Shown: piece after piece, positions 25,059 through 32,742 of the stretch
Position numbering within the stretch: the first letter of the stretch is position 1
Layout of the letters: every line of letters begins with the position of its first letter
Assembly (NCBI RefSeq): GCF_029167375.1
Contig: NZ_JARFTP010000028.1
Span: 1-52,206 of the forward strand
Reading direction: 5' to 3'
Origin: Tsukamurella sp. 8F
GTDB lineage: Bacteria > Actinomycetota > Actinomycetes > Mycobacteriales > Mycobacteriaceae
Length of the DNA stretch: 52,206 nt
Notes under the pieces: model-generated
What the model was told of the DNA's origin: nothing
The model's database searches: none
What the model saw: the letters and a program-made list of their open reading frames with translations, nothing else
Position numbers and translations under genes: made by a program

Positions 25059-27631
25059 TGGGCGTGATGCGCAAGGTCGCTCTGCGGAACCTGCTGGCGC
25101 ACAAGGGAAGGCTCTTCCTCACCGCGCTGTCGGTGCTGCTGGGCACATCGTTCATCGCGGGATCGCTGGTGTTCACGGGGACGCTGTCGCGTGCATTCGA
25201 CACCATCTCGTCGATGGTCGCGATCGGTGTCGACGTGCGTGTCTCCCCACAGCAGGAGTCGGGGCTCGGCGACCCCGGCGGCGGGGCCTCGTCGCCGGGC
25301 GTGCCGCTCACCGTTGCAAAGACCGTCGAGGCCGACCCGAACGTGCGCGTCGTCGTCCCCGCCCTGACCGGATCCGTCGCGCTGCGCGACGGGCACGGCA
25401 AGGTTGTGACGTCGCAGGGGCCGCCGCTCATCGGCGGTGAGTACCTCCCGCCCGGACGGAACCTCGACCCAGACGCCCTCGCGCTCACGTCGGGACGCGC
25501 ACCTGCCGGCCCGGGCGAGGTCGCGATCAATGCCGGCGCCGCCGACCGGCTCGACCTGCACGACGGTGCGAGGACGCAGGTCGTGACGGCGCGCTCGCCC
25601 GCGCCGCTGACCGTCACCGTCGTGGGCGTGTACCAGACCAACAGCGACGTGGGTGGGTTCGTCGGGCTCCTGTTCGCCCACGACGAGGCCGAGCGCCAGT
25701 TCGGAAACGGGACGACGGTGCCCTACGTCGACATCGGCGTGAAAGGTGAGTCCGCCGAGCAGGCGAAGAACCGATTGGCGGCACAGTTCCCGCAGTACCG
25801 CGTGCAGACGGGCGACGAGGTGCGGTCGGAGTTCAGCGCCACCGTCGACCAGACGCTCAGCTTCGTCAACTACTTCCTGGTGGCGTTCGGCATGATCGGC
25901 CTGCTGGTCGGCGTCTTCATCATCTACAACACCTTCTCGATGCTGGTCGCGCAGCGCCTGGCAGAGCTGGCGCTGCTGCGGGCCGTCGGCGCGAGCCGCG
26001 GGCAGGTACGGCGGTCCGTAGTACTCGAGGCGGTCATCGTCGGGCTGCTGGGCAGCGCAGCCGGGCTCGGGGTGGGGGTGGCGCTCGCCGTGGGGATGCG
26101 CGCGCTCATCGCCGCGCTCGGCGGGGGCTTCCCCGATTCGAGCCTGTCGGTGAGCCCCGCGACGATCGTGGTGGTGCTGGTGGTCGGGACGGCGGTGACC
26201 GTCGTCGCCGCCCTGGTGCCGGCCGCCCGGGCGGCCCGCGTCCCGCCTGTCGCGGCGATGCGCGCACAGGACGGCGGGTCGCCGGCATCGATCGCGGTGC
26301 GTGGCGCGATCGGCGGCGCCCTGGCTCTCAACGCACTCGCACTGCTGTTCGTCGCCACCACCGAGTCCGGCAAGACGGCTGCCATCATGGCCGGGATCGC
26401 GGGTGTGGCGATGGTGGCCGCGGTGCCGATCGGCGGGCCGGCGCTCGCGGGCCCCGTGCTCGGCGGGCTCGGCCGCGTCCTGGCTGCGCCGTTCGGGCCT
26501 TCGGGCCGGCTCGCGCGGACCAACGTCATCCGCAACCCGCAGCGTACGTCCGCTACAGCTTTCGCCCTGGTCATCGGTGTGGCGCTGGTCGCCGTGATCG
26601 GAACGCTCGGCTCGTCCATGCAGAAGACCGTCGACCAGACCGTCGACACCGGCCTCCGTTCCGACCTCGTCCTGATGTCCCCCGGGCTGGGCATGCCGCT
26701 CGGTGCGATCGACGCGGCCGCGGGCACGGCGGGTGTGGGCGACCGCGTCGTCACCTACCGCATGCCCGTCACGATCGGTAAGGACCGAACCGTCGGCGGG
26801 GCCGTCGAGGGCGATCTCTCCCGCGCCATAGCCCTCGACGTCACCGCGGGCTCCGCGCATCCGGACGCCGAGGGGATGCTCGTCGATTCCAAGACCGCGG
26901 AGGAGAAGGGGTGGCAGGTCGGCACATCGGTCGAGCTCGGATCCCTGCTGGACGCTCCGCCGCAGCGGGTAACCGTCGCCGGGATCTACACCGCGCGGCC
27001 GGGGCTGGCGCAGGGTTGGCTGGTATCCGCGGCCGTGATGGACCGGCTCTATCCCGCGGCCGCGGGAGCGAAGGCCGGACTGCTGTCGCCGCAGGCGATC
27101 TTCGTCCACGTGACGCCCGGGGCATCGACGGCGGACGTCCAGGCGCGGCTGCGCGCCGCCGTCGACCGCTTCATGACGGTGCAGGTCGACGATGCGAACG
27201 ATATGAAAGATCAGCAGGGAAGGCAGATCTCACAGCTGATGGGTGTGCTGTACGGGCTGCTCGGGCTGGCCGTGGTGATCGCGGTGCTGGGCATCATAAA
27301 CACGCTTGCGCTGTCCGTGGTCGAGCGGCGGCGTGAGATCGGGATGCTGCGCGCAGTGGGCATGCTGCGCGCGCAGGTGCGTCGATCGATCTACCTGGAG
27401 TCGATGCTCATCGCCATCTTCGGTGCCCTGCTCGGGCTGGTGTTGGGCGTACTGCTCGGCGCGTCACTCGTGCACGCGCTGCGCGACCAGGGCCTCTCCG
27501 CCGTGCGGGTGCCCTGGACGACCCTGCTGGTGATGTTGGTCGGATCCGGGTTCGTAGGGATTCTCGCCGCGATCCTGCCGGGCATCCGCGCCTCGCGGAT
27601 CCCGCCGCTCGCCGCGATCGCGGGGGACTGA
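25058..27631 (+). CDS. FtsX-like ABC permease with two FtsX domains
   Basis: An 857-residue permease. TM1 (after RNLLAHKGRLFLTALS) is followed by a MacB-type periplasmic domain of ~220 residues. A first FtsX helix cluster (about 270-400) carries the LAELALLRAVGASRGQVRRS signature. A middle helix pair and a second periplasmic domain (about 520-710) come next, then a second FtsX cluster with the matching VERRREIGMLRAVGMLRAQ signature. The duplicated signature means one chain supplies both halves of the transporter. It is the partner of the overlapping ATPase. The function of this ABC family in actinobacteria is mostly unassigned; export or mechanotransmission is the usual role. Confidence 0.9.
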   Translation: MGVMRKVALRNLLAHKGRLFLTALSVLLGTSFIAGSLVFTGTLSRAFDTISSMVAIGVDVRVSPQQESGLGDPGGGASSPGVPLTVAKTVEADPNVRVVVPALTGSVALRDGHGKVVTSQGPPLIGGEYLPPGRNLDPDALALTSGRAPAGPGEVAINAGAADRLDLHDGARTQVVTARSPAPLTVTVVGVYQTNSDVGGFVGLLFAHDEAERQFGNGTTVPYVDIGVKGESAEQAKNRLAAQFPQYRVQTGDEVRSEFSATVDQTLSFVNYFLVAFGMIGLLVGVFIIYNTFSMLVAQRLAELALLRAVGASRGQVRRSVVLEAVIVGLLGSAAGLGVGVALAVGMRALIAALGGGFPDSSLSVSPATIVVVLVVGTAVTVVAALVPAARAARVPPVAAMRAQDGGSPASIAVRGAIGGALALNALALLFVATTESGKTAAIMAGIAGVAMVAAVPIGGPALAGPVLGGLGRVLAAPFGPSGRLARTNVIRNPQRTSATAFALVIGVALVAVIGTLGSSMQKTVDQTVDTGLRSDLVLMSPGLGMPLGAIDAAAGTAGVGDRVVTYRMPVTIGKDRTVGGAVEGDLSRAIALDVTAGSAHPDAEGMLVDSKTAEEKGWQVGTSVELGSLLDAPPQRVTVAGIYTARPGLAQGWLVSAAVMDRLYPAAAGAKAGLLSPQAIFVHVTPGASTADVQARLRAAVDRFMTVQVDDANDMKDQQGRQISQLMGVLYGLLGLAVVIAVLGIINTLALSVVERRREIGMLRAVGMLRAQVRRSIYLESMLIAIFGALLGLVLGVLLGASLVHALRDQGLSAVRVPWTTLLVMLVGSGFVGILAAILPGIRASRIPPLAAIAGD

Positions 27632-27730
27632 CGCGCGCTCGGACGCGACCGATGAGCGTGTCACGCGCCGGGATGGCGGACGCATAGGCGTTCACGAAAC
27701 CGCCTGTGCGCCGAACAGACCCGGTGTCGA

Positions 27731-28564
27731 TCACCGCTCCGGGGCGGCGATCGGTGGCGACTTGACGAACACCAGCACCAGGTTCGACGCCAGAAGCTCG
27801 CGAAGCCCCGGGACGCGGAGGATCCACCACGCCCATGCAGGGTGATAGCGCGGGAACGCCGCGACGAGGCGTGCGCCGCTCACCGTTCGGGACCACCGCA
27901 GCCCCTCGGCGGCCGTGACCTTGAAAAGGGATGTGCCGTAGAGGTTCTTCGGTGGGTGCCCGTGGCGGCGCGTGTACCAGCGCGCTGCGCGGGCGCCGCC
28001 CGCGTAGTGGGTCAGCCCCATCTCATGCCCCCCGAACGGTCCGTACCAGAGCGTGTACGACAGCACGACGAGCCCTCCGGGCCGTGTCACGCGCAGCATC
28101 TCGTCACCCATCGCCCACGGATCCCGCACGTGCTCGGCCACATTGGAGGACACGCAGATGTCCACGGCGCCGTCGGCGACGGGCAGTGCGAGGCCCGACC
28201 CGCGCACCCCGCGCGACGCGGTGATTCCAGCGGCGTGCGTCTCCGACGGGTCGGGCTCGACGGGCACGTATACGGCACCGCGCGCCGCGAACGCGTCCTC
28301 GAAGTATCCGGGCCCGCCCCCGACGTCGAGTACGAGGGCCCCGTCGAGTCCGGTGCCGGTCGTGCCCGCCAGGTCGCCCACCAGCTCGACGGTGTCCCGC
28401 GCGACCGCGCCGTAGAACCGCGCGGGATCCGTCTGCTCGAACCGGAACTCCGACAGCAACCGGGTCGACCGCGAGAGCGTTGCGCGGGCCGCGAACGCGG
28501 CGAGCGCAGGACTGCGCCCGGGGCGTGCGCGGGGCCATGGAGCTGCGGATATGGGCTCGTTCAC
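27731..28564 (-). CDS. SAM-dependent methyltransferase, MtrP/Rv0224c-like
   Basis: A 277-residue class I methyltransferase. Motif I is VLDVGGGPGYFEDAF near residue 80, followed by the acidic motif II (VEPDPS) and a motif in the NVAEHVRDPWAMGDEMLRV region. The C-terminus is hydrophobic (WAWWILRVPGLRELL) and could touch the membrane. It corresponds to Rv0224c. The corynebacterial orthologue MtrP is reported to be needed for optimal transport of trehalose mycolates, so this gene probably supports MmpL3-dependent export. The GTG at 28564 has a TACCGT -10 7 nt upstream and no ribosome site, so it should be leaderless. It is divergent from the glycosyltransferase, with overlapping -10 boxes. Confidence 0.85.
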   Translation of the reverse strand: MNEPISAAPWPRARPGRSPALAAFAARATLSRSTRLLSEFRFEQTDPARFYGAVARDTVELVGDLAGTTGTGLDGALVLDVGGGPGYFEDAFAARGAVYVPVEPDPSETHAAGITASRGVRGSGLALPVADGAVDICVSSNVAEHVRDPWAMGDEMLRVTRPGGLVVLSYTLWYGPFGGHEMGLTHYAGGARAARWYTRRHGHPPKNLYGTSLFKVTAAEGLRWSRTVSGARLVAAFPRYHPAWAWWILRVPGLRELLASNLVLVFVKSPPIAAPER

Positions 28565-28571
28565 GCCGGGG

Positions 28572-28581
28572 ACGGTACCCT
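28572..28581. promoter_or_regulatory. Interlocked divergent -10 boxes, methyltransferase/glycosyltransferase
   Basis: On the minus strand TACCGT (28577-28572) lies 7 nt before the methyltransferase GTG. On the plus strand TACCCT (28576-28581) faces the glycosyltransferase, leaving a ~33-nt leader. The two hexamers share two bases, so the promoters should compete for polymerase. Confidence 0.5.
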
Positions 28582-28621
28582 AGTCGGCGACCCGACCGAA
28601 GCCGACGGAGACCGATCCACC

Positions 28622-29785
28622 GTGCGTGAAGTGCTGCTGCTGTGCTGGCGTGACACCGGCCACCCCCAGGGTGGCGGCAGCGAGCGCTACCTCGAGCGCG
28701 TCGGCGCCGAGTTGGCGCGGCGCGGCGTCTCGGTGACCCTGCGCACCGCGGCCTATCCGGGCGCGCCCCGCGAGGAGTTCCGTGACGGCCTGCGCATCTC
28801 GCGCGGCGGCGGCAGGTTCACCGTCTACCCGCGGGCACTTGCCGCGATGGCGTTGGGGCGCGCCGGTGTGGGCCCGCTCCGGGGCGTGCGCCCCGACGCC
28901 GTGATCGACACCCAGAACGGCATCCCCTTCTTCGCGCGGCTCGCGACGCCGTCGCCCGTCGCCGTGCTCGTGCACCACTGCCACCGAGAGCAGTGGCCGG
29001 TTGCGGGGCGGCTCACCGCGAAGGTCGGCTGGTTCATCGAGTCGCGCCTGTCACCGGCCGTACACCGGCGCGATCAGTACCTGACGGTGTCCCTCCCGTC
29101 CGCGGAGGATCTCGAGGCCCTGGGCGTCGATGCCGACCGGGTCGCCGTGGTGCGCAACGGAACCGATCCGCTGCCTGCGTCCATCACGGCGGGATCTCAG
29201 CAGACCCGAAGTGCCGCACCGCGACTCGTCGTCCTGTCGCGGCTGGTGCCGCACAAGCAGATCGAGGACGCGCTGGATGTGGTCGCCCGCCTGCGTGGTG
29301 CACATCCGGGGCTGCACCTGGATATCGTCGGCGGCGGCTGGTGGGAGCCGCGGCTGCGCGAGCGTGCCGCGGAGCTCGGCGTGGGCTCCGACGTCACCTT
29401 CCACGGTCACGTCTCCGAGCAGCGTAAACACGAGATCCTCGCGCGCGCCTGGGTCCACGTGATGCCCTCTCGTAAGGAGGGGTGGGGTATCACCGTAGTG
29501 GAGGCCGGGCAGCACGGCGTCCCGACCGTCGGATACACGTCGTCCCGGGGGCTGACGGACTCCATCGTCGATGGTGCCACAGGCCTGCTCGTGGATGCCG
29601 GAGGTCTGGCGGACGCCGTCCACGGCCTCCTCGCCGACCCCGCGCGCCGCACCCAACTGGGCGAGAAGGCGCGCATCCGCGCGGCCGAGTTCTCCTGGGC
29701 AGAAACAGGTTCCGGTGTGGAACGAGTGCTCCGCGCGGCCGTGGCGGGCCGCCGTGTCGGCGGTCTGGTCCCGCCCGCCCGCTGA
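28622..29785 (+). CDS. GT4-family glycosyltransferase, Rv0225-like
   Basis: A 387-residue GT-B glycosyltransferase. An N-terminal donor/acceptor Rossmann domain has the glycine-rich loop HPQGGGSERYLERVG. The C-terminal domain shows VVLSRLVPHKQIEDAL, HGHVSEQRKHEILARAWV and the nucleotide-sugar motif SRKEGWGITVVEAGQHGVP with its two Glu residues. It is cytoplasmic, probably bound to the inner leaflet. It is located as in M. tuberculosis, between Rv0224c and Rv0226c orthologues. The sugar and acceptor are unknown, but a mannosyl- or glucosyltransferase for a lipid-linked glycan fits the neighbours. The start GTG at 28622 has GGAG about 10 nt upstream; the long open frame before it overlaps the methyltransferase and is a shadow. 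Confidence 0.87.
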   Translation: MREVLLLCWRDTGHPQGGGSERYLERVGAELARRGVSVTLRTAAYPGAPREEFRDGLRISRGGGRFTVYPRALAAMALGRAGVGPLRGVRPDAVIDTQNGIPFFARLATPSPVAVLVHHCHREQWPVAGRLTAKVGWFIESRLSPAVHRRDQYLTVSLPSAEDLEALGVDADRVAVVRNGTDPLPASITAGSQQTRSAAPRLVVLSRLVPHKQIEDALDVVARLRGAHPGLHLDIVGGGWWEPRLRERAAELGVGSDVTFHGHVSEQRKHEILARAWVHVMPSRKEGWGITVVEAGQHGVPTVGYTSSRGLTDSIVDGATGLLVDAGGLADAVHGLLADPARRTQLGEKARIRAAEFSWAETGSGVERVLRAAVAGRRVGGLVPPAR

Positions 29786-29801
29786 GCTTCACGGGCCGGG
29801 G

Positions 29802-29847
29802 CCTGAGCGTGCCCATCCCGCTATATAACGGGATGGGCAGCCTCAGG
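29802..29847. terminator. Bidirectional terminator with interrupted stem
   Basis: GCCCATCCCG (29811-29820) pairs with CGGGATGGGC (29829-29838) around an 8-nt A/T loop, and an outer CCTGAG/CTCAGG stem (29802-29807, 29842-29847) adds 6 bp. It serves the convergent glycosyltransferase and Rv0226c-like genes and contains the stop codon of the latter. Confidence 0.8.
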
Positions 29848-31512
29848 AGCCGTTTCGTGACGGCGCACGGCGGCGGCCCCGGCGCCGCCCAGCAGTGTGG
29901 CCAGCCACAGCAGGTGGGCCGCCCAGGCGCCCGCGCGCTCGGGGCCGGTGGCCGCGGCGGGTCTGGACACGGTGCCGGGGACCTGCCACAGCTGTAGCGC
30001 ATCGGAATGGTAGACACGTTGTAGCCCAGCCAGATCCACGTTCGGCATAGCCGGCGAGGCCTCCACCAGTACCCACCGGACGCCGAGCCCGGCTAGCCGA
30101 TCGCGCAGCCCAGGGCCGCCCGTGATCAACGCCTCCTCCGCGTCGGCGGCCGGCCCGGGTACGCGGTCTATGACCTGGTCGCCGACCTTCAGCTCACCCG
30201 TCTGCAGGACCGGCGCGGCGAGCATCCGTGGGGCCGGGTCGAGAACCGGTGCGGCGGGGCCGTAGGCGAACCGCCGGAACATGCCGGTGGGCAGGACCGC
30301 GACGGCGCCGTCGCCGGCGGGCACGCGGGACGCCACCTCGCGCCATGCGGCGGGGTAATGCGTGGGGGCGATGTTCCTGGAGACGCCCCATGCCAGGCCG
30401 GGCAGCGCGACCACCGCCAGGGCCCCGACGAGCACCGCGATCGGTCCGCGCGCCTGGGGCGCCCATCGGACCGCCGCGCATACGGCCGCCGCGGCCGCCG
30501 AGCAGTACAGCGGCGCAGCCAGCGCCACCCACTTCTGGGTGTCCCGCAGGATCCCGCCGCCCGGCACGTGAGTGACGACCGCGGCCAGCGCGTCCGAGCC
30601 CAGCGGGGTGGCGGCCGATGCCGGGAGGAGCACGGCGACCACGGCCAGCCCTACCAGCCCGCGCAGGCGCTTCAGGCGCAGCACGACCAGCCCCGATACC
30701 ACGACGAGTAGCAGCAGCGCGGTGCCGAGCAGCGCGCCCACGCCATCGCGCCCGGGCGGCACGGCCTGTGCATTCCAGATCCCGCCGAGGCCCGCAAGCG
30801 AACCCAGGGTGCCCAGCCCGGTCTCGGCGCGGGCCGCGAACACGCCCACCGATGCCCGGTCCACCGTGAGTCCCACCGACGCGACGAGCGACGGATACAG
30901 CCACGGAGCCGCGGCCACCACGAACAGGATCAGAGTCAGCACCCGCCTACGTACCAGGATCAGCGCAGTCACCAGTACGTACATCGCGCCGGTCGGCGTC
31001 AGACCGCCGGCGGCGAGGCAGCAGGCCAGCGCGCCGGCCTGCGCGACGCCACGCATCCGTAATGCGACGACCACGGTCCATCCCACCGCGGCGTACCCGG
31101 CCAGCAGACTCCAGTGTCCCTGCAGCAGACGTTCGGCGACGAACGGATTCCACACCGCCACCGTCGCCGCGGCGAGCGCCCCCGGCAGGCCGACGTCGAG
31201 ACCGGCACGTTCGCACACGGCGACCGCGCACCGCCCGTACCCCCATGCGGCGGCGGCGAGCGAGACGAACAGGATGGCGGTCACTGCCACGCCGCCGTCG
31301 ACCACGTGCGATGCCACCGCGATGAGCCAGTCCTGTGGTGTGGCGCGCGCCGCGTTCCCGCCCAGGCCGAGTGCGGCGTCCGTGAGGTACGAGCGTGGGG
31401 TCGACACGGCATCGCGCAGGAGGAGGTAACCGCCGCCCAACAGCGGCCCCAGCGCGAGTGCGGCAAGCGCGGCGCCGTACACGGCGAGCACGAGATCGGC
31501 GCGGCGGGTCAC
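29821..31512 (-). CDS. Polytopic membrane protein, Rv0226c-like
   Basis: A 563-residue integral membrane protein with about 12 hydrophobic segments, a conserved-looking loop NPFVAERLLQGHWSLLAGY, and GGGILRDTQKWVALAA before the later helices. A soluble C-terminal domain (about 390-520) precedes a last helix. It resembles the GT-C superfamily in layout, but no catalytic Asp pattern is proven. It is the positional equivalent of Rv0226c, a member of the conserved Rv0224c-Rv0228 envelope cluster. The GTG at 31512 is chosen because a TACCGT -10 sits 7 nt upstream (leaderless); an in-frame GTG at 31521 is the alternative. Divergent from the flippase. Confidence 0.78.
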   Translation of the reverse strand: MTRRADLVLAVYGAALAALALGPLLGGGYLLLRDAVSTPRSYLTDAALGLGGNAARATPQDWLIAVASHVVDGGVAVTAILFVSLAAAAWGYGRCAVAVCERAGLDVGLPGALAAATVAVWNPFVAERLLQGHWSLLAGYAAVGWTVVVALRMRGVAQAGALACCLAAGGLTPTGAMYVLVTALILVRRRVLTLILFVVAAAPWLYPSLVASVGLTVDRASVGVFAARAETGLGTLGSLAGLGGIWNAQAVPPGRDGVGALLGTALLLLVVVSGLVVLRLKRLRGLVGLAVVAVLLPASAATPLGSDALAAVVTHVPGGGILRDTQKWVALAAPLYCSAAAAAVCAAVRWAPQARGPIAVLVGALAVVALPGLAWGVSRNIAPTHYPAAWREVASRVPAGDGAVAVLPTGMFRRFAYGPAAPVLDPAPRMLAAPVLQTGELKVGDQVIDRVPGPAADAEEALITGGPGLRDRLAGLGVRWVLVEASPAMPNVDLAGLQRVYHSDALQLWQVPGTVSRPAAATGPERAGAWAAHLLWLATLLGGAGAAAVRRHETAPEAAHPVI

Positions 31513-31519
31513 TGCCCAC

Positions 31520-31535
31520 ACGGTACTGACACAAT
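31520..31535. promoter_or_regulatory. Divergent leaderless -10 boxes, Rv0226c-like gene and flippase
   Basis: On the minus strand TACCGT (31525-31520) is 7 nt before the GTG at 31512. On the plus strand CACAAT (31530-31535) is 7 nt before the GTG at 31543. The whole intergenic gap is about 30 bp, so the two promoters almost touch. Confidence 0.5.
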
Positions 31536-31542
31536 GGCGGCC

Positions 31543-32709
31543 GTGAACGGGCTGGTAGTGGTGACGGTCGGGTCGATGATCGCGAACCTCTGCTCCTACC
31601 TGGTGCACCTTCCCGCCAGCCGGTGGCTGGGTCCCGGGCCGTACGGCGAGTTCGCGACCCTGCTGCAGCTGAGCCTGGTGTTCGCTGTGCCGTCGCTGGC
31701 GCTGCAGACGGTCGTCGCGCGCCAGGTCGTGCGCGGGGCGGGAGCCCGGCAGCTGCGGCGGCTGGCCGCTCAGGTCGCCGCGGGTGCGCTCGTGCTCGCG
31801 GCCCTCGCCGTCCCGATCGCTGCGGTCGCGCTGCACACCTCGATTGCGGCGACGGCCGCGGCCCTCGCGCAGGCGCCGGTACTCGTGCTGCTCGCGGCCG
31901 AACAGGGACTGTTACAGGGCGCCCGGAGGTTCCGACGCCTGGCCGTGGTGCTCGCTGTGGCGGGCGTCGCGAAGGTGGCGCCGACGGTGCCCGTCCTCGC
32001 CGTCGGCGGCGGTGCCGGGGGTGGCCTCGCGGCGATGACCTGTGGCGCTGCGGTCGCCGCGATCCTGGCACGTACGGCGGTCGGCGCCGCCGGCGAGGGC
32101 CACGGCGCGGGCACCACGGTGATCGCCGTCCTATCCGCGAGCGGTGTGCAGCTGGTCCTCATCGCTTTCACGTCGATCGACCTGCTGCTGTCCCGTCCCG
32201 TTCTCGGGCCGACCGCCGCAGGCACCTACGCCCTGGGCGCCGTCGCCACCAAAGTAGCGTTCTGGCTGCCGCAGGCCGTCGGCGTCGTCTTCTACCCGCA
32301 TCTCGCGTCACCTGAGCGGTCTCGCGGCGCCCTACGCACCGTGCTCACGGTTCTCGTATCCCTGACGGTGCTGTGCGCGGCGGGCGCGGCGGTGTGCGCG
32401 CCGGTCGCGACGATGCTCGCCGGCAACGGCTACGCGCCCGTACAGCCGTGGCTGTGGCTGTTCGCCGTCGACGGCGGCCTGCTCGCCGTCATGCAGGGCG
32501 TCCTGCTGTACGCGATCGCGGCCGAGCGGACCCGCATCGCCCTGTTCGCATGGGCCGGCTTCGCGGTCGAGGCGGCGCTACTCCTCACCGTCCCGCACAC
32601 CGTCGGCGCGATGATCGCGGTGTCCGCGTCGTGCGTGGGTGTCACGGCCGCCGCCTGCGCCGTGGCGGCGGCGCTGCACACGGAAACGGCGGCGGCCCAG
32701 CATCGCTGA
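31543..32709 (+). CDS. MOP-superfamily (Wzx-type) oligosaccharide flippase
   Basis: A 388-residue integral membrane protein with about 12 helices. It has the MOP/PST-type start (GLVVVTVGSMIANLCSYLVH, then RWLGPGPYGEFATLLQLSLV), typical of Wzx flippases that turn lipid-linked sugars across the membrane. It is slightly short for the family. It stands between the Rv0226c-like and Rv0227c-like genes; I do not recall a flippase of this kind at that place in M. tuberculosis, so it may supply the export step for the lipid-linked glycan made by the neighbouring glycosyltransferase. The start could be GTG 31543 (leaderless) or ATG 31534; neither has a ribosome site. Substrate unknown. Confidence 0.8.
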   Translation: MNGLVVVTVGSMIANLCSYLVHLPASRWLGPGPYGEFATLLQLSLVFAVPSLALQTVVARQVVRGAGARQLRRLAAQVAAGALVLAALAVPIAAVALHTSIAATAAALAQAPVLVLLAAEQGLLQGARRFRRLAVVLAVAGVAKVAPTVPVLAVGGGAGGGLAAMTCGAAVAAILARTAVGAAGEGHGAGTTVIAVLSASGVQLVLIAFTSIDLLLSRPVLGPTAAGTYALGAVATKVAFWLPQAVGVVFYPHLASPERSRGALRTVLTVLVSLTVLCAAGAAVCAPVATMLAGNGYAPVQPWLWLFAVDGGLLAVMQGVLLYAIAAERTRIALFAWAGFAVEAALLLTVPHTVGAMIAVSASCVGVTAAACAVAAALHTETAAAQHR

Positions 32710-32719
32710 GCCGCCGCCG
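32687..32719 (+). terminator. Flippase terminator hairpin
   Basis: CGGCGGCGGC (32687-32696) pairs exactly with GCCGCCGCCG (32710-32719). The left arm lies in the last codons of the flippase gene. The facing DUF3068 gene ends 24 bp further on. Confidence 0.6.
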
Positions 32720-32742
32720 ATGTCCGAGGTGGGCTGGGGAGG

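Noticed and set aside
23678-27109. 1143-codon minus-strand frame across the ABC exporter
   Set aside because: It covers an intact ABC ATPase and FtsX permease on the plus strand; the translation is Arg/Asp/His-rich filler.
27632-27730. Possible terminator between the ABC permease and the methyltransferase
   Set aside because: I found no stem of useful length in these 99 bp.
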